Below are positions 48,337-57,519 of a DNA stretch of 64,000 bases, piece by piece. The translations under genes were made by a program, and so were the position numbers. The stretch comes from Candidatus Zipacnadia bacterium. GTDB taxonomy: Bacteria; Armatimonadota; Zipacnadia; Zipacnadales; UBA5352. Positions within the stretch are counted from its first letter, which is position 1. Every line of letters starts with the position of its first letter. Below the pieces are notes generated by a model. The model saw nothing but the letters and a program-made list of their open reading frames with translations, had not been told where the DNA came from and did no database searches. The stretch spans positions 1 through 64,000 of the forward strand of contig JALGSU010000008.1 in NCBI GenBank assembly GCA_029821735.1. Direction: 5' to 3'.

Positions 48337-50211
48337 ATGGGCACGCAACGGGCGGTCTTCGCTATATCAATCGGCGTCCTGCTCGCGGGCAACGGCTGCA
48401 GCGCGCATCCGCTGCTGGAAGCAAAGATCCGCGCGGGGTATTGCGGGGTCACCACAGTAGAGACGCATCCCCAGCGCCTGGCTGACAACGGCTTCAACGC
48501 GGTATGGGTGAAGATGCGCTATGACGGAGGCTTCGGCGGGGAGGAGGCGCGCTGGGGCAAGCTCTGCCGTGATGCCGGTATCGCTTACTTCATCATCGCC
48601 AACACTACGGGCGGCGCCGAGAGGGCGCTGGCCGGCTATCGACTGGCTGTGGACCAGACCGGGGCAGGCCTCGAGACCGCCTGCCTGCGCGATCCAGCCT
48701 TCCTCGACCTCGTCTTCCGAGACCGCGTCTTCTCGGCACTGAATGCCGCTGAGGCGGGCGACTATGAGCTGACAGGATTCGTTCTCGATATAGAGAACTA
48801 TGGGATCAAAGGTCACTACGACGAGTCAGTGTGCTACTGCGACACCTGCTGGCAGGATTTCATGCGCATCGAGGGCGTCGACGATGGTGCCCAGGTTGCG
48901 CCGAACGGGCGCATGCAGTGGCTGATCGCTCGACAGCTCTACCTGAAATACCGTCAGTGGCAGGAGGACGAGTGGACTGCGCGTCTGACGGATGTCGTGG
49001 ATCAGATCCGCACCCGTGCTCCCGGACTGCTGCTGGGCAACTTCCACTACTTCGACAATGGCTTCCACCGCGCGCTGGCGCTCGCGTTAGGAACAGAGGA
49101 GCTGCCAGCGCTCATCTGCTGGGAAGGCCCCACCTATGAGGGGGGCGCGCTGGATGCTGCATCTCTCGCCACCTACTTCGAGAGGCTGGGGGCGCATGTC
49201 GCTCATGTGCTGGGTCACTGGGTCGGACGGACGCTGCCAGACTACGCAGGCGCTCACTGTTACCAGCTCGCGATGGAGAACGCCGGTTACTGGCTCTTCA
49301 CTACCAATACGCTGGAGATGGACTGGGAGAAGACCGACCCGGCGTCGCCCTACCATCTGCCGCGTCCGGCGGAGGAGTACTGGGCCGCCTACAAGCACGC
49401 GAACGACGAGATCGCGGCGAGTCTCGCCAACCCAGAGCATGTCTCAGACCTGAAGGTGGACCTGAAGGGCAAGATAGCGTTGCCACCGGTACCGGCGAAC
49501 GGTGCTGGTCTGGCGGCGAGTCTGGCACTCGACAGCACACTGGTCCCTCTGCACCCGCAGAGCTCGGTCGTGTATGAGGGAGATGTCACGCAGGCCCGCC
49601 TGGCTGGCATCTACCTGCTTCGTTTGACCGAGGGACAGACGGTTACAGGCACTGTGACGGCTAAGCAGATCGGCAACAGCCCCGCCAGTGTAACATGGGC
49701 CCTGATCGACGCTGAGGGCACGGAGATCGCGTCGAGTCTGGTTCTACTCGGGGAGGCGGGGACCGTGGAAATCGAGGCACCCGCCGACGGCGTGTACTCC
49801 CTGTATGTCAATGCCGGCAGGAACGCATTTCAGGTGTCGCTCGACGCGCCCTACCAGGTTCTCCGCGAGCATTTGCGCGGCACGCTCTGGATCGTGAGCG
49901 AGACGCCGCCGCTCTACTTCTACGTGCCACAGGACGCGGAGACGTTCACAGTTCTCATCAGGATAGACGCAGCGGCCGAGGGCTGCAATATGCGTGTGCT
50001 CGACCCGGCCGGCAAGGTGGTCGCTCAGGCCGAGAACGCTGCGGGGGCCTATGAGATACAGGTCCCGGAGGGCCACCGCGGACAGGCGTGGCGCATCGAG
50101 ATCACGAAGCCGACGGTGGGCGTATTTGAGGACGTGAACCTGCACATAGAGGGATGCCCGCCCTACTTCGCCTACACGCCCGAGCAGCTCCTGGTACCGG
50201 CACCGGAGTGA
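48337..50211 (+). CDS. secreted protein with glycosidase-like TIM-barrel and beta-rich C-terminus
   Basis: A 624-residue protein with a signal peptide (residues 1-22 or so; LLAGNGCSAHP is lipobox-like but has Asn at -2, so lipidation is uncertain). The N-terminal region (about 30-360) reads like a TIM-barrel glycoside hydrolase-like domain: FNAVWVKMRYDGGFGGEE, FVLDIENYGIKGHYD, and CYCDTCWQDF. Asp and Glu in VLDIENYG could be catalytic. The C-terminal 250 residues form beta-sandwich-like repeats (GIYLLRLTEGQTVTGTV; GVYSLYVNAGRNAFQV). No family name can be given with confidence. ATG at 48337 has GGGAG upstream. Confidence 0.7.
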   Translation: MGTQRAVFAISIGVLLAGNGCSAHPLLEAKIRAGYCGVTTVETHPQRLADNGFNAVWVKMRYDGGFGGEEARWGKLCRDAGIAYFIIANTTGGAERALAGYRLAVDQTGAGLETACLRDPAFLDLVFRDRVFSALNAAEAGDYELTGFVLDIENYGIKGHYDESVCYCDTCWQDFMRIEGVDDGAQVAPNGRMQWLIARQLYLKYRQWQEDEWTARLTDVVDQIRTRAPGLLLGNFHYFDNGFHRALALALGTEELPALICWEGPTYEGGALDAASLATYFERLGAHVAHVLGHWVGRTLPDYAGAHCYQLAMENAGYWLFTTNTLEMDWEKTDPASPYHLPRPAEEYWAAYKHANDEIAASLANPEHVSDLKVDLKGKIALPPVPANGAGLAASLALDSTLVPLHPQSSVVYEGDVTQARLAGIYLLRLTEGQTVTGTVTAKQIGNSPASVTWALIDAEGTEIASSLVLLGEAGTVEIEAPADGVYSLYVNAGRNAFQVSLDAPYQVLREHLRGTLWIVSETPPLYFYVPQDAETFTVLIRIDAAAEGCNMRVLDPAGKVVAQAENAAGAYEIQVPEGHRGQAWRIEITKPTVGVFEDVNLHIEGCPPYFAYTPEQLLVPAPE

Positions 50212-50214
50212 CGG

Positions 50215-50243
50215 TTGACGCCACAGTCTCTGCATGCTATAGT
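50215..50243 (+). promoter_or_regulatory. promoter for tRNA-Pro
   Basis: TTGACG (50215-50220), a 17-base spacer and TATAGT (50238-50243), about 27 bases before the mature tRNA 5' end. Confidence 0.75.
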
Positions 50244-50269
50244 ATGCCCCGGACCCAAACTACCCGAGT

Positions 50270-50346
50270 CGGGGCGTAGCGCAGTTTGGTAGCGCGTACG
50301 GTTCGGGTCCGTAAGGTCGCCGGTTCAAATCCGGCCGCCCCGACCA
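50270..50346 (+). tRNA. tRNA-Pro (anticodon CGG)
   Basis: The cloverleaf is complete. Acceptor CGGGGCG (50270-50276) pairs with CGCCCCG (50336-50342). The D stem GCGC pairs with GCGC, the anticodon stem TACGG with CCGTA around TTCGGGT (anticodon CGG, G37), and the T stem GCCGG with CCGGC around TTCAAAT. The discriminator is A and CCA is encoded (50344-50346). It decodes CCG. Confidence 0.97.
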
Positions 50347-50358
50347 CATAGGATACCC

Positions 50359-50385
50359 AGCCCCGAGGCGAACTGCCTCGGGGCT
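50359..50385 (+). terminator. terminator after tRNA-Pro
   Basis: AGCCCCGAGGC and GCCTCGGGGCT form a perfect 11-bp stem with a 5-base loop, followed by TCTCC. It lies 12 bases after the tRNA CCA end. Confidence 0.75.
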
Positions 50386-50471
50386 TCTCCATGTACGGCA
50401 GGGACCGGGGGACCGGACGTGGAAGTTCCCCCCGCCGCTGCAACAGCGCTGGCACGCCTGGAGACTGTGCG

Positions 50472-51608
50472 ATGAGTGAGATAGTGGACCTGCTTGCCGA
50501 ACTGGTCAGCATCCCGAGTGTGAACGCGTCAGATTGCGCGCAGCTGGAGCCGCGCCACGGTGAGCAGCGTATCGCGGAATTTGTCTGCAATTACCTGTCC
50601 GGTCATGGCATCGACGCCCGGCTTCAGGAGTGGCAGCCGGGGCGGCCGAATGTGGTGGCGCGTGTGCCGGGCGCCACTTCGGGACCGGTACTCGTCATGC
50701 AGACACACTTGGACACTGTCTCAGTGGATGACATGACCATAGAACCGTTCGAGCCAAATGTGACCGACGGCCGGGTGTGGGGCAGAGGCTCATGCGACGC
50801 CAAGGCGCAGGTCGCGGGGATGATGACTGCGCTGATCGCGGTCGCCGCTGGTCCCCCGCCGCCGCAGGACTGCCTATTGGTCGTGGTCTCGGACGAAGAG
50901 TACGGTCACGGTGGCGTGATCCGCTACCTGGAGGATGCCCCCGAGATCGCGGGCGCAATAGTTGGCGAACCGACATCGCTGAAGGTGGTTGTGGCGCACA
51001 AGGGAGCGCTTCGTCCGCGCCTGATCACGCGCGGCCTGAGCGCTCACAGCAGCGACCCGGCGAACGGCGTGAACGCTATCTACAAGATGGCGCGGCTCAT
51101 TTCCGTGCTGGATGATTACTCGCAGGAACTGTCAACGCGAGAGCCGCACCCCCTGGTCGATGGGCCCACGCTGTCGGTGGGAACGGTGCACGGGGGAACT
51201 GCGGTCAACGTCGTGCCAGACAGTTGCGAGGCGCTGGTCGACCGGCGTCTGATACCGGGCGAAGAGATTGACGCCGTGTGGGACGAGATCAAGACAGCCC
51301 TCGATGCCGGCGCTCCCGAGGGGCTTGACTATGAGATGGAGGGCACGATACGAGACTGCCCGGTGGAGACGGATGACCAGCATCCGGTAGTGCTCAGGGC
51401 ACAGGCGGCAGCCCGGGCCGTGCACGGTGACGACGCGCTCCGAGGCGTACCTTACGGGTCGGACGCGAGCCAGTTCCAGGAGGCGGGCGTCCCGGTGGTC
51501 CTGTGCGGCGCGGGCGATATCGCACAGGCGCACACCGCGGACGAGTGGGTCGCGATCGACCAGGTCGAGATGGTCGCAGAACTGTACGAGGCATTCCTCC
51601 GAGGTTGA
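50472..51608 (+). CDS. M20 family metallopeptidase/deacylase (ArgE/DapE/ACY1-like)
   Basis: A 378-residue zinc amidohydrolase. The first metal-binding His and Asp are in QTHLDTVSVDD, the bridging Asp in GRGSCDAKAQVAG, and the catalytic Glu pair in VVSDEEYGHGG. A dimerisation domain (HKGALRPRLITRGLSAHSSD) and a final YGSDASQFQEAGV complete the fold. Substrates in the family are N-acyl amino acids and dipeptides; this one is unassigned. ATG at 50472 has GGAG eight bases upstream; the frame extends further into the terminator region without support. Confidence 0.9.
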   Translation: MSEIVDLLAELVSIPSVNASDCAQLEPRHGEQRIAEFVCNYLSGHGIDARLQEWQPGRPNVVARVPGATSGPVLVMQTHLDTVSVDDMTIEPFEPNVTDGRVWGRGSCDAKAQVAGMMTALIAVAAGPPPPQDCLLVVVSDEEYGHGGVIRYLEDAPEIAGAIVGEPTSLKVVVAHKGALRPRLITRGLSAHSSDPANGVNAIYKMARLISVLDDYSQELSTREPHPLVDGPTLSVGTVHGGTAVNVVPDSCEALVDRRLIPGEEIDAVWDEIKTALDAGAPEGLDYEMEGTIRDCPVETDDQHPVVLRAQAAARAVHGDDALRGVPYGSDASQFQEAGVPVVLCGAGDIAQAHTADEWVAIDQVEMVAELYEAFLRG

Positions 51609-51611
51609 CCG

Positions 51612-52496
51612 TCAGCGGGCCCAGTCGGGGAGAGGCGGCAGAGGCGGGCGATTGTCCGGAGTGAGTAGGCGGCGTATCCGGCGCATGTTCGAGACGTCAT
51701 CGGCCTCGGTGCCCGGCGTCTCCATGATGTAGGGCAGATGGCGCAGGCGCGGGTGGTTGACGATCCGCGCCATGGCCTCCCGACCGATCTCGCCACGGCC
51801 GATGTGCCAATGCCGGTCGCGCCCTGATGCGAATGGCACCAGCGAGTCATTCATGTGCACCAGTGCCATCCTCTCAATGCCGAAGCTGGCATCCATCTCC
51901 TCGATCGCGCCCTCAAGCCCTTCCGGCGTATGCAGCGAATAGCCAGCCCCGAACGCATGGGCAGTGTCGATGCACACGCGCAAGCGCCGGGCGCAGTCGG
52001 CGCGATCCACTATCTCCGCAATCTCCCCGAAACGCGCTCCTACCATGTTGCCCTGCCCTGCAGCGTTCTCGAGGATCACAAATGGTCCCTCGGGTACGCG
52101 CTCGCAGACGGCATCAACGGCTTCGGCAACCCGTTTGACACCGTCAGCGATCTGGCCGCCGTCACCGACGCTACCCAAGTGGACGATCACCCCGGCTGCG
52201 CCTATGCAGCGCGCCGCCTCCACTTCCGCCGCTAGATCAGTGACGCTCTTGCGCCAGAGGGATCCGTCCGGGGAGGCCAGGTTGAGCAGATACTTGGCGT
52301 GAATGAAGTGCGGAGCGATGTCGAGCTCTGCAAGGCGCTCCGCCAGTGCACTCCCCTCGCGCTCGGTAAAGGCGTTGCGCGCCCATTGCACGGGAGCTGC
52401 GGTGAACATCTGGAAGGCCGTGCAGCGCCGACGGACAGCGGCCCGCACAAGCTTGTCGAAGCCGCCAGCCATCGAGACGTGGAAGCCGAGGCGCAT
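51612..52496 (-). CDS. nfo: deoxyribonuclease IV (endonuclease IV)
   Basis: Nfo cleaves DNA 5' to abasic sites. This 294-residue TIM-barrel protein begins RLGFHVSMAGGFDKLVRAA, typical of the family, and shows FIHAKYLLNLASPD, GVIVHLGSVGDG, ILENAAGQGNMVG, CIDTAHAFGAGY, VHMNDSLVPFASGRDRHWHI and METPGTE, which supply the three zinc ions. The ATG at 52496 lies one base after the stop of the small membrane-protein gene. The longer frame to 52649 is rejected because it covers that gene. Confidence 0.96.
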   Translation of the reverse strand: MRLGFHVSMAGGFDKLVRAAVRRRCTAFQMFTAAPVQWARNAFTEREGSALAERLAELDIAPHFIHAKYLLNLASPDGSLWRKSVTDLAAEVEAARCIGAAGVIVHLGSVGDGGQIADGVKRVAEAVDAVCERVPEGPFVILENAAGQGNMVGARFGEIAEIVDRADCARRLRVCIDTAHAFGAGYSLHTPEGLEGAIEEMDASFGIERMALVHMNDSLVPFASGRDRHWHIGRGEIGREAMARIVNHPRLRHLPYIMETPGTEADDVSNMRRIRRLLTPDNRPPLPPLPDWAR

Positions 52497-52497
52497 G

Positions 52498-52731
52498 TCA
52501 GCCTTGCGCCTGCTTTTCGCGCTTGTGCCGACGTGCAAAACGTTCGTAGGTGAGCTTGCGATACGCGAACCAGCAGAGAACTGACGCAAGATAGAACGCG
52601 AGAATGCTGAGCATGGCCGCAGGCAGCCACGCCCACCACGGCCACCCAATCGAGTGCAGATACCACCCGAGCAAGACGGCCACGATGAGGCCCATTACGC
52701 TACGCAATTTCGCACGCCAGTTTGGCACCAT
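52498..52731 (-). CDS. small membrane protein of unknown function
   Basis: A 77-residue protein with two hydrophobic segments (VMGLIVAVLLGWYLHSIG and AMLSILAFYLASVLCWF in part) and a strongly basic C-terminus (RFARRHKREKQ), so the tail is probably cytoplasmic. The ATG at 52731 has no strong Shine-Dalgarno site. It ends one base before nfo and is probably co-transcribed with it. I recognise no family. Confidence 0.65.
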   Translation of the reverse strand: MVPNWRAKLRSVMGLIVAVLLGWYLHSIGWPWWAWLPAAMLSILAFYLASVLCWFAYRKLTYERFARRHKREKQAQG

Positions 52732-52846
52732 GGGGATTGCGTGCCTATTCGCCACATGACAGCGGAATTCCTTGGTTGGCAGGTGTAAGTGGCCGCGCGG
52801 GGAATTGGGGCAAGCCGTGCAAGCGACACGCCTGAGGAGCAACGTC

Positions 52847-54043
52847 ATGCGAGTGTGCTACATCGAGCCTGTGGGTGGCCTGAGCGGAGACATGTTTCTG
52901 GCTGCACTTATCGACGCCGGACTGCCCGTCGAGACACTGAACGAAATGGTCACGGACCTGAAACTCGACCACGTGCACATCGAGGCCGAGCGGACGTCGA
53001 AGTGCGCAATAGGCGCCACCAGAATATCCGTCCACGCACATGAGCACAGCCACGCGGACGGTCACCAAGGACACCACCATGGCCGCAGCGCCGCCGAATT
53101 GATCGGGATCGTTGAGGCGAGCGCGCTGGTCGACGAGGTCAAGAGCCGCAGCGTGGCGATCATTCGCCGCATCGCCGAGGCCGAGGCGAAGATCCACGAC
53201 AGCACTCCTGAGGAAGTGCACTTCCACGAACTCGGAGGTCTGGACACGATCGTGGACGTGTGCGGCGCGGTGGTAGGACTCAGGGAACTTGGTGTCGAGC
53301 GTGTATACTGCGCGCCGCTGCCACTAGGCCATGGCTTCATCAACTGCGCGCATGGACGTCTGCCGCTCCCTGCGCCAGCGACCGCGGAGCTGCTGGTTGG
53401 TGTCCCGACTGTCGGCGTGGATATTGAGGGCGAGACCGTGACACCGACTGGTGCCGCGCTGGCCGCATGCCTGGCAGATGAGTTCGGACGCGCGCCCGAG
53501 ATGACCGCGCGGACAATCGCATGTGGCGCGGGGAACTCCGACTTCGATCCCGTACCGAACATCGTCAGGATCTGGTTGGGAGAGGAGGCATCGGTTGCCG
53601 AGGCCACCGACATTGCGGTGATCGAGACGAACGTCGATGACATGAGCCCCGAGTTGGCGCCAGTTGCGCTTCAGGCGCTTCTCGACGCAGGTGCCATGGA
53701 CGCGTGGCTGACCCCGATCCAGATGAAGAAAGGGCGCCCGGCGCTGACAATCTCAGCGTTGGCAGAACAGGCCGAAGTCGACGCCGTGGTTGACGCAATG
53801 CTCCGTCACACCACCAGCCTGGGTGTGCGACTGTCTGCGTGGGAGAGACGCTGCCTGCCACGGGAGACGAGGACGGTGACCACGCGGTTTGGTGAGATTA
53901 CCGTCAAGCTCGGGCTCATGGACGGAGAGATCGTGACTGCATCGCCGGAGTTTGAGGAATGCCGGGAAGCTGCCGACCGCGCCGGTGTGCCGGTCAAGCA
54001 GGTCTTCGCTGCGGCGATTGCTGCGCTCGACGGCGGCAGTTAG
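52847..54043 (+). CDS. larC: nickel pincer cofactor biosynthesis protein LarC
   Basis: LarC inserts nickel into the pyridinium-based pincer cofactor used by lactate racemase-type enzymes. This 398-residue protein begins YIEPVGGLSGDMFLAALIDA, has a His-rich metal-binding stretch (HAHEHSHADGHQGHHHGRS), VHFHELGGLDTIVDV, and the C-terminal half (IETNVDDMSPELAPVAL; PIQMKKGRPALT). In Lactobacillus larC is split and joined by ribosomal frameshifting; here it is one frame. The ATG has GAGGAG upstream. LarE is encoded 7.7 kb away (61727-62527); larB and larA are not in the window. Confidence 0.95.
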   Translation: MRVCYIEPVGGLSGDMFLAALIDAGLPVETLNEMVTDLKLDHVHIEAERTSKCAIGATRISVHAHEHSHADGHQGHHHGRSAAELIGIVEASALVDEVKSRSVAIIRRIAEAEAKIHDSTPEEVHFHELGGLDTIVDVCGAVVGLRELGVERVYCAPLPLGHGFINCAHGRLPLPAPATAELLVGVPTVGVDIEGETVTPTGAALAACLADEFGRAPEMTARTIACGAGNSDFDPVPNIVRIWLGEEASVAEATDIAVIETNVDDMSPELAPVALQALLDAGAMDAWLTPIQMKKGRPALTISALAEQAEVDAVVDAMLRHTTSLGVRLSAWERRCLPRETRTVTTRFGEITVKLGLMDGEIVTASPEFEECREAADRAGVPVKQVFAAAIAALDGGS

Positions 54044-54777
54044 GGGCGCCAGCCGGTCACGCGCCGCCAGAAGATGGGGAAGAGACGAAGAGCCGCCTCG
54101 AAGACGACTTTCTTCGACATTTTTGAGACGCCCGCTTGCCTATCGACGAAGATGATGGGCACTTCGGTCATCTGCGCCCCCGCGCGGTGGCAGCGGAACA
54201 GCATCTCGTAAAGGAACGCGTAGCCCTCTTGGAGCGCCTGTTCGAAGTGCCCGTCGCGGAGAATGTGTGCGCGGTAGGCCCGGTAGCCGGATGTCGGGTC
54301 TCGGTACGGCATGCCGGACGCAAGACGCACCATCGCCCCCGCTCCCTTGCTGAGAATCTTCCGGTCCCAACCCCAATTGACGGTGCCGCCGCCCTCCGCG
54401 TAGCGCGAGCCTATAGCGACATCGTGGTCTTCGAGTGCCGCAAGGAATACGGGGATGCGATCGGGGTCGTGCGACAGGTCGGCGTCCATGGTCAGGACAA
54501 TGTCAGCGCCGTGCTCCAGCGCGTAGTCGATCCCCAGGCGATGTGCCGAGCCGTAGCCAAGCTTGCCCGGTCGATGGATGACCGCGAACTTCCCCGGGTG
54601 CTTCTCCGCCAGCTCATCGGCTACTTCGCCGGTGCCATCGGGCGAACCGTCGTCAACGATGAGCAGCGTGAGAGGCAGGTCCAGCGCGAGAATGCTCTCG
54701 GCCAGATCTGCCAGGTTCTCGCGCTCGTTGTAGGTGGCGGTGACTACCCAGGTACGCGTGTCAACGCGCTCAGTCAT
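54040..54777 (-). CDS. polyprenol-phosphate mannosyltransferase-like family 2 glycosyltransferase
   Basis: This 245-residue GT2 protein resembles dolichol/polyprenol-phosphate mannose synthase (DPM1, Ppm1 catalytic part). It has VVTATYNERENL, LLIVDDGSPDGT, the DxD motif in TMDADLSHDPDRI and IGSRYAEGGGTVNWGW. A basic C-terminus (RLFPIFWRRVTGW) may touch the membrane; there is no full transmembrane helix. It probably charges polyprenol phosphate with a sugar for later transfer by GT-C enzymes such as the 45891-47234 protein. Its stop overlaps the larC stop in TTAG. Confidence 0.92.
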   Translation of the reverse strand: MTERVDTRTWVVTATYNERENLADLAESILALDLPLTLLIVDDGSPDGTGEVADELAEKHPGKFAVIHRPGKLGYGSAHRLGIDYALEHGADIVLTMDADLSHDPDRIPVFLAALEDHDVAIGSRYAEGGGTVNWGWDRKILSKGAGAMVRLASGMPYRDPTSGYRAYRAHILRDGHFEQALQEGYAFLYEMLFRCHRAGAQMTEVPIIFVDRQAGVSKMSKKVVFEAALRLFPIFWRRVTGWRP

Positions 54778-54802
54778 TCTGTCCTCCGCTACGGTGTCAT
54801 GG

Positions 54803-56680
54803 CTACTCGAAATCCTCTTCGTCCTGAGTAGTCTCGAGGTGCGTGTGTCTGCCCATCAGAAGCCTGTTGTATGCTGAAATGATATTCTGGCGTGTGATGA
54901 CACCAAGCAGCTTCGTGTGGTCGTCCCGGTCAACTACCGGCAGATGCCCCACATCCCGGAGCCCCAGCTTCCGCAACGCGTCGTTGAGGGAGTCGTCGGC
55001 GTAAGCGATGACCAAGTGATGGGTCGCAATGTCACCGGCGGTTCTTCCCGCTGCGCCGGGCCCGGCCCTCCTCACGTCTGAAAGTGTGACCCAGCCCGCA
55101 AGCCCGCCTTTGTCGTTAACGACAGGGAAGCCATGCAGCCGAGTCTCCTCGAGCTTCTCGATGACCTCGCTGACGGGCATGTCTTTGGGCACGGTGGGGA
55201 AATCCTGCCTCATGGCGTTGGCAACGGGCATGTCAGAAAGCGCCTGTATGTCATGCCCCAACTGCACGTGGACCCCTCGACGGACGAGCTTTATGTTGTA
55301 GATTGAGAACCGATACAGGGCGCGAGCCGTGAGGACAGAAGTGCCGCAAGCGACCATGAGGGGGAGGATCATGCGGTAGTCGGCGGTGAGCTCAAAGACG
55401 ATCAGCACGGCCGTGATCGGTGCGTGACTGGTTGCGGCGAAGAGCGCGGCCATCCCGGTCAGAGCGTAAGCGGCGGGCTCGGTAGTCATCGCCGGGAAGA
55501 GGCCGTGCGCGATCACTCCGAAAGCCGCACCTGCGATCCCGCCAACGTAGAGCGAGGGCGAGAAGACGCCGCCTGATCCGCCCGAACCGATAGTCAACGA
55601 GGTGGCAAGCATCTTCAGGACCAGTAGGATGAGCAGCGCACCAATACTGAGGGAGGGATGGGTGAGCAGCTCCTGAAGCTTGCCATAGCCAACACCGTAG
55701 AGTGTGGGGTCATGGAGGCCTATGAAGCCCACGAAGAGGCCGCCGATGGCAGGGAGCAGATAGGGGGGAATGGGAATACTCTCGAACAGGTCCTCAGCAT
55801 ACGTGATCATGCGCACGAAGATCACGCCCAATGGGGCGGCGATGAGGCCGAGGATGAGGAAGGCCGGGAGTTCAGTGAAGCCCGCGATACCGTATTCTGG
55901 CACGCCGAAGGCCGGGACGTCTCCGAACAAGGCGCGACCAATGCTCGCCCCAGTTACCGAAGCGACAACGACTGGAGCGAATGCCTCGGCGGTCCAGCGG
56001 CCGAGGAGCAGCTCGAGGGCGAAGAAAGCGCCACCAATTGGGGCGTTGAAGGTCGCGGCGATCCCTGCTGCGGCGCCACAGGCGACAAGCATACGCGTAC
56101 GCGTCTGCGACACCTTCAGCAGTCCTGCGATGGTTGAGCCGAGGGCAGCGCCTATCTGGGCGATCGGGCCCTCGCGGCCAACTGATCCCCCGGAGCCAAT
56201 GCATATCGAGGAGGCGAGCGATTTGATGATAGCCACACGCGCCCGGATTCGTCCGCCTCGCATCGCCACCGCTTCCATGATCTCAGGCACGCCGTGGCCC
56301 TTGGCCTCGGGCGCCATGAAATGGACGATCGGACCGACAAGTAGCCCGCCCAGAGCAGGCAACAGTATGGTGTAGTAGCTGCCCATGAACCCGAAGGCTT
56401 CCCCGCCACCGTCGAAGAATGCTGCCTGGAAGATGTCTATCAGCCAGCGAAATGCAACAGCGCCAAGGCCACCACCAATACCGGTGATGATGCCCAGCAC
56501 TATTAGCAGGCTGTGTTCGGGAAGGGCCGCCGCACGGGGCACGCGCAGTGCGCGCAGTGCGCGCCTTACGCGCTCGGCGGAAGTGAGTGTTTCTGAGGGG
56601 CCGGGGGCCTGCTGAGGGGGCGTGTCAGGGCCGGCCTCGGGTTGCGGTTCCGGCCCGGTACGCTCGGTTTCGTCGGACAT
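54803..56680 (-). CDS. ClC-type chloride channel/transporter with CBS pair
   Basis: A 625-residue protein. The acidic, proline-rich N-terminal tail (1-45) is followed by about a dozen membrane segments with the selectivity motifs GSGGSVGREGP (gating Glu kept), GIAATFNAPIGGAFFALE and GSGGSGGVFSPSL. Two CBS domains occupy about residues 480-610 (MRQDFPTVPKDMPVSEVIE; LGLRDVGHLPVVD). It conducts or exchanges chloride or similar anions; whether channel or antiporter cannot be decided. The start is ATG. It lies between the GT2 gene and hpf without close linkage. Confidence 0.92.
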   Translation of the reverse strand: MSDETERTGPEPQPEAGPDTPPQQAPGPSETLTSAERVRRALRALRVPRAAALPEHSLLIVLGIITGIGGGLGAVAFRWLIDIFQAAFFDGGGEAFGFMGSYYTILLPALGGLLVGPIVHFMAPEAKGHGVPEIMEAVAMRGGRIRARVAIIKSLASSICIGSGGSVGREGPIAQIGAALGSTIAGLLKVSQTRTRMLVACGAAAGIAATFNAPIGGAFFALELLLGRWTAEAFAPVVVASVTGASIGRALFGDVPAFGVPEYGIAGFTELPAFLILGLIAAPLGVIFVRMITYAEDLFESIPIPPYLLPAIGGLFVGFIGLHDPTLYGVGYGKLQELLTHPSLSIGALLILLVLKMLATSLTIGSGGSGGVFSPSLYVGGIAGAAFGVIAHGLFPAMTTEPAAYALTGMAALFAATSHAPITAVLIVFELTADYRMILPLMVACGTSVLTARALYRFSIYNIKLVRRGVHVQLGHDIQALSDMPVANAMRQDFPTVPKDMPVSEVIEKLEETRLHGFPVVNDKGGLAGWVTLSDVRRAGPGAAGRTAGDIATHHLVIAYADDSLNDALRKLGLRDVGHLPVVDRDDHTKLLGVITRQNIISAYNRLLMGRHTHLETTQDEEDFE

Positions 56681-56764
56681 ATCCCATCACGTCTCCACTG
56701 TGGTTGAACTCCGTCGTCATTCAACTTTGGTAGCGTAGAACGGCAGGCGGTGCGAGTGACCAAA

Positions 56765-56800
56765 CATGTGCCCGCGTCCCTTGAGTTACGCGGGCACATG
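56765..56800 (-). terminator. intrinsic terminator after hpf
   Basis: CATGTGCCCGCGT and ACGCGGGCACATG form a perfect 13-bp stem with a 10-base loop. On the minus strand TTTGG follows. It lies about 38 bases after the hpf stop codon. Confidence 0.75.
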
Positions 56801-56837
56801 TATGTATGTTTGTGGTGAACCTGAACCGCGCGCGGGC

Positions 56838-57386
56838 CTATTCAGTCTTGGGCTCGATCAGTCCATATCCAGTGGTCTTCCGACGGTAGACGACCGCCGT
56901 GTTGCCACTTTGCGCGTTCTCGAACACGTAGAAGTCGTGTCCGATCATCTCCATCTGCATTGCTGCTTCCTGTGGACTCATGGGTTTGAGGGAGTGGGTC
57001 TTTACGCGGACGATGGTCGTGTCCTGCACAGGGCTGACCTCGTCCTCCTCAGCTTCGCTCTCTTCGGCCGCGACCTCGAGCTTACGCACGCTCATCTTCT
57101 CGCGCTTGCGCAACCGATCCTTCAGTCGCCTGACCTGGTTCTCCAGGGCGCGATAGGCGTCATCAAAGGCATCCAGCGGCTCATCGGCTGTCTTCTCACT
57201 GCGGAAGATATTCCTCGCGCTATGGGCGGTGATCTCGATGGTGAAGCGACCGCGATGTTCGCTGACGGTGACCTTAGCGTTCGAGAGGTCAGACAAGTAC
57301 TGATCGAGACGCTCGAGACGGGGTCCGGCGTGGTCCAGCAGATACTGCGGAGCGCTCCCCTGGCGGGCGAGAACCTCTACTCTCAT
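56838..57386 (-). CDS. hpf: ribosome hibernation-promoting factor, long form
   Basis: Long HPF dimerises idle 70S ribosomes into 100S particles in stationary phase. This 182-residue protein has the N-terminal S30AE domain (RLERLDQYLSDLSNAKVTVS, DAYRALENQVRRLKDRLRK), an acidic linker, and the C-terminal dimerisation domain (KPMSPQEAAMQMEMIGHDFY, VVYRRKTTGYGLIEP). The ATG at 57386 is preferred over the longer frame to 57494. The promoter at 57485-57513 lies in a palindromic element, so expression is probably controlled. Confidence 0.95.
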   Translation of the reverse strand: MRVEVLARQGSAPQYLLDHAGPRLERLDQYLSDLSNAKVTVSEHRGRFTIEITAHSARNIFRSEKTADEPLDAFDDAYRALENQVRRLKDRLRKREKMSVRKLEVAAEESEAEEDEVSPVQDTTIVRVKTHSLKPMSPQEAAMQMEMIGHDFYVFENAQSGNTAVVYRRKTTGYGLIEPKTE

Positions 57387-57480
57387 GTGGCTCAGCCACC
57401 CTTCCGTCGGTCCGGTTTTGCGTCCCCTGCGAAGACTTTGATTGCCCTCCCCGAAATAGCTGCAGTGCACGGCTGTGCAG

Positions 57481-57519
57481 CCGAAGTCTATCACTACAAC
57501 TGGACGAAGTCAACTTCGG
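57481..57519 (-). promoter_or_regulatory. hpf promoter within a palindromic operator-like element
   Basis: On the minus strand TTGACT (57513-57508), a 17-base spacer and TAGACT (57490-57485). The -35 box lies in the perfect palindrome CGAAGTCAACTTCG (57505-57518). A third CGAAGT half-site covers the -10 box edge (57482-57487), giving outer repeats CCGAAGT and ACTTCGG. A repressor or activator binding here would affect polymerase. The remaining 57387-57679 gap shows no clear plus-strand promoter for pyk. Confidence 0.6.
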
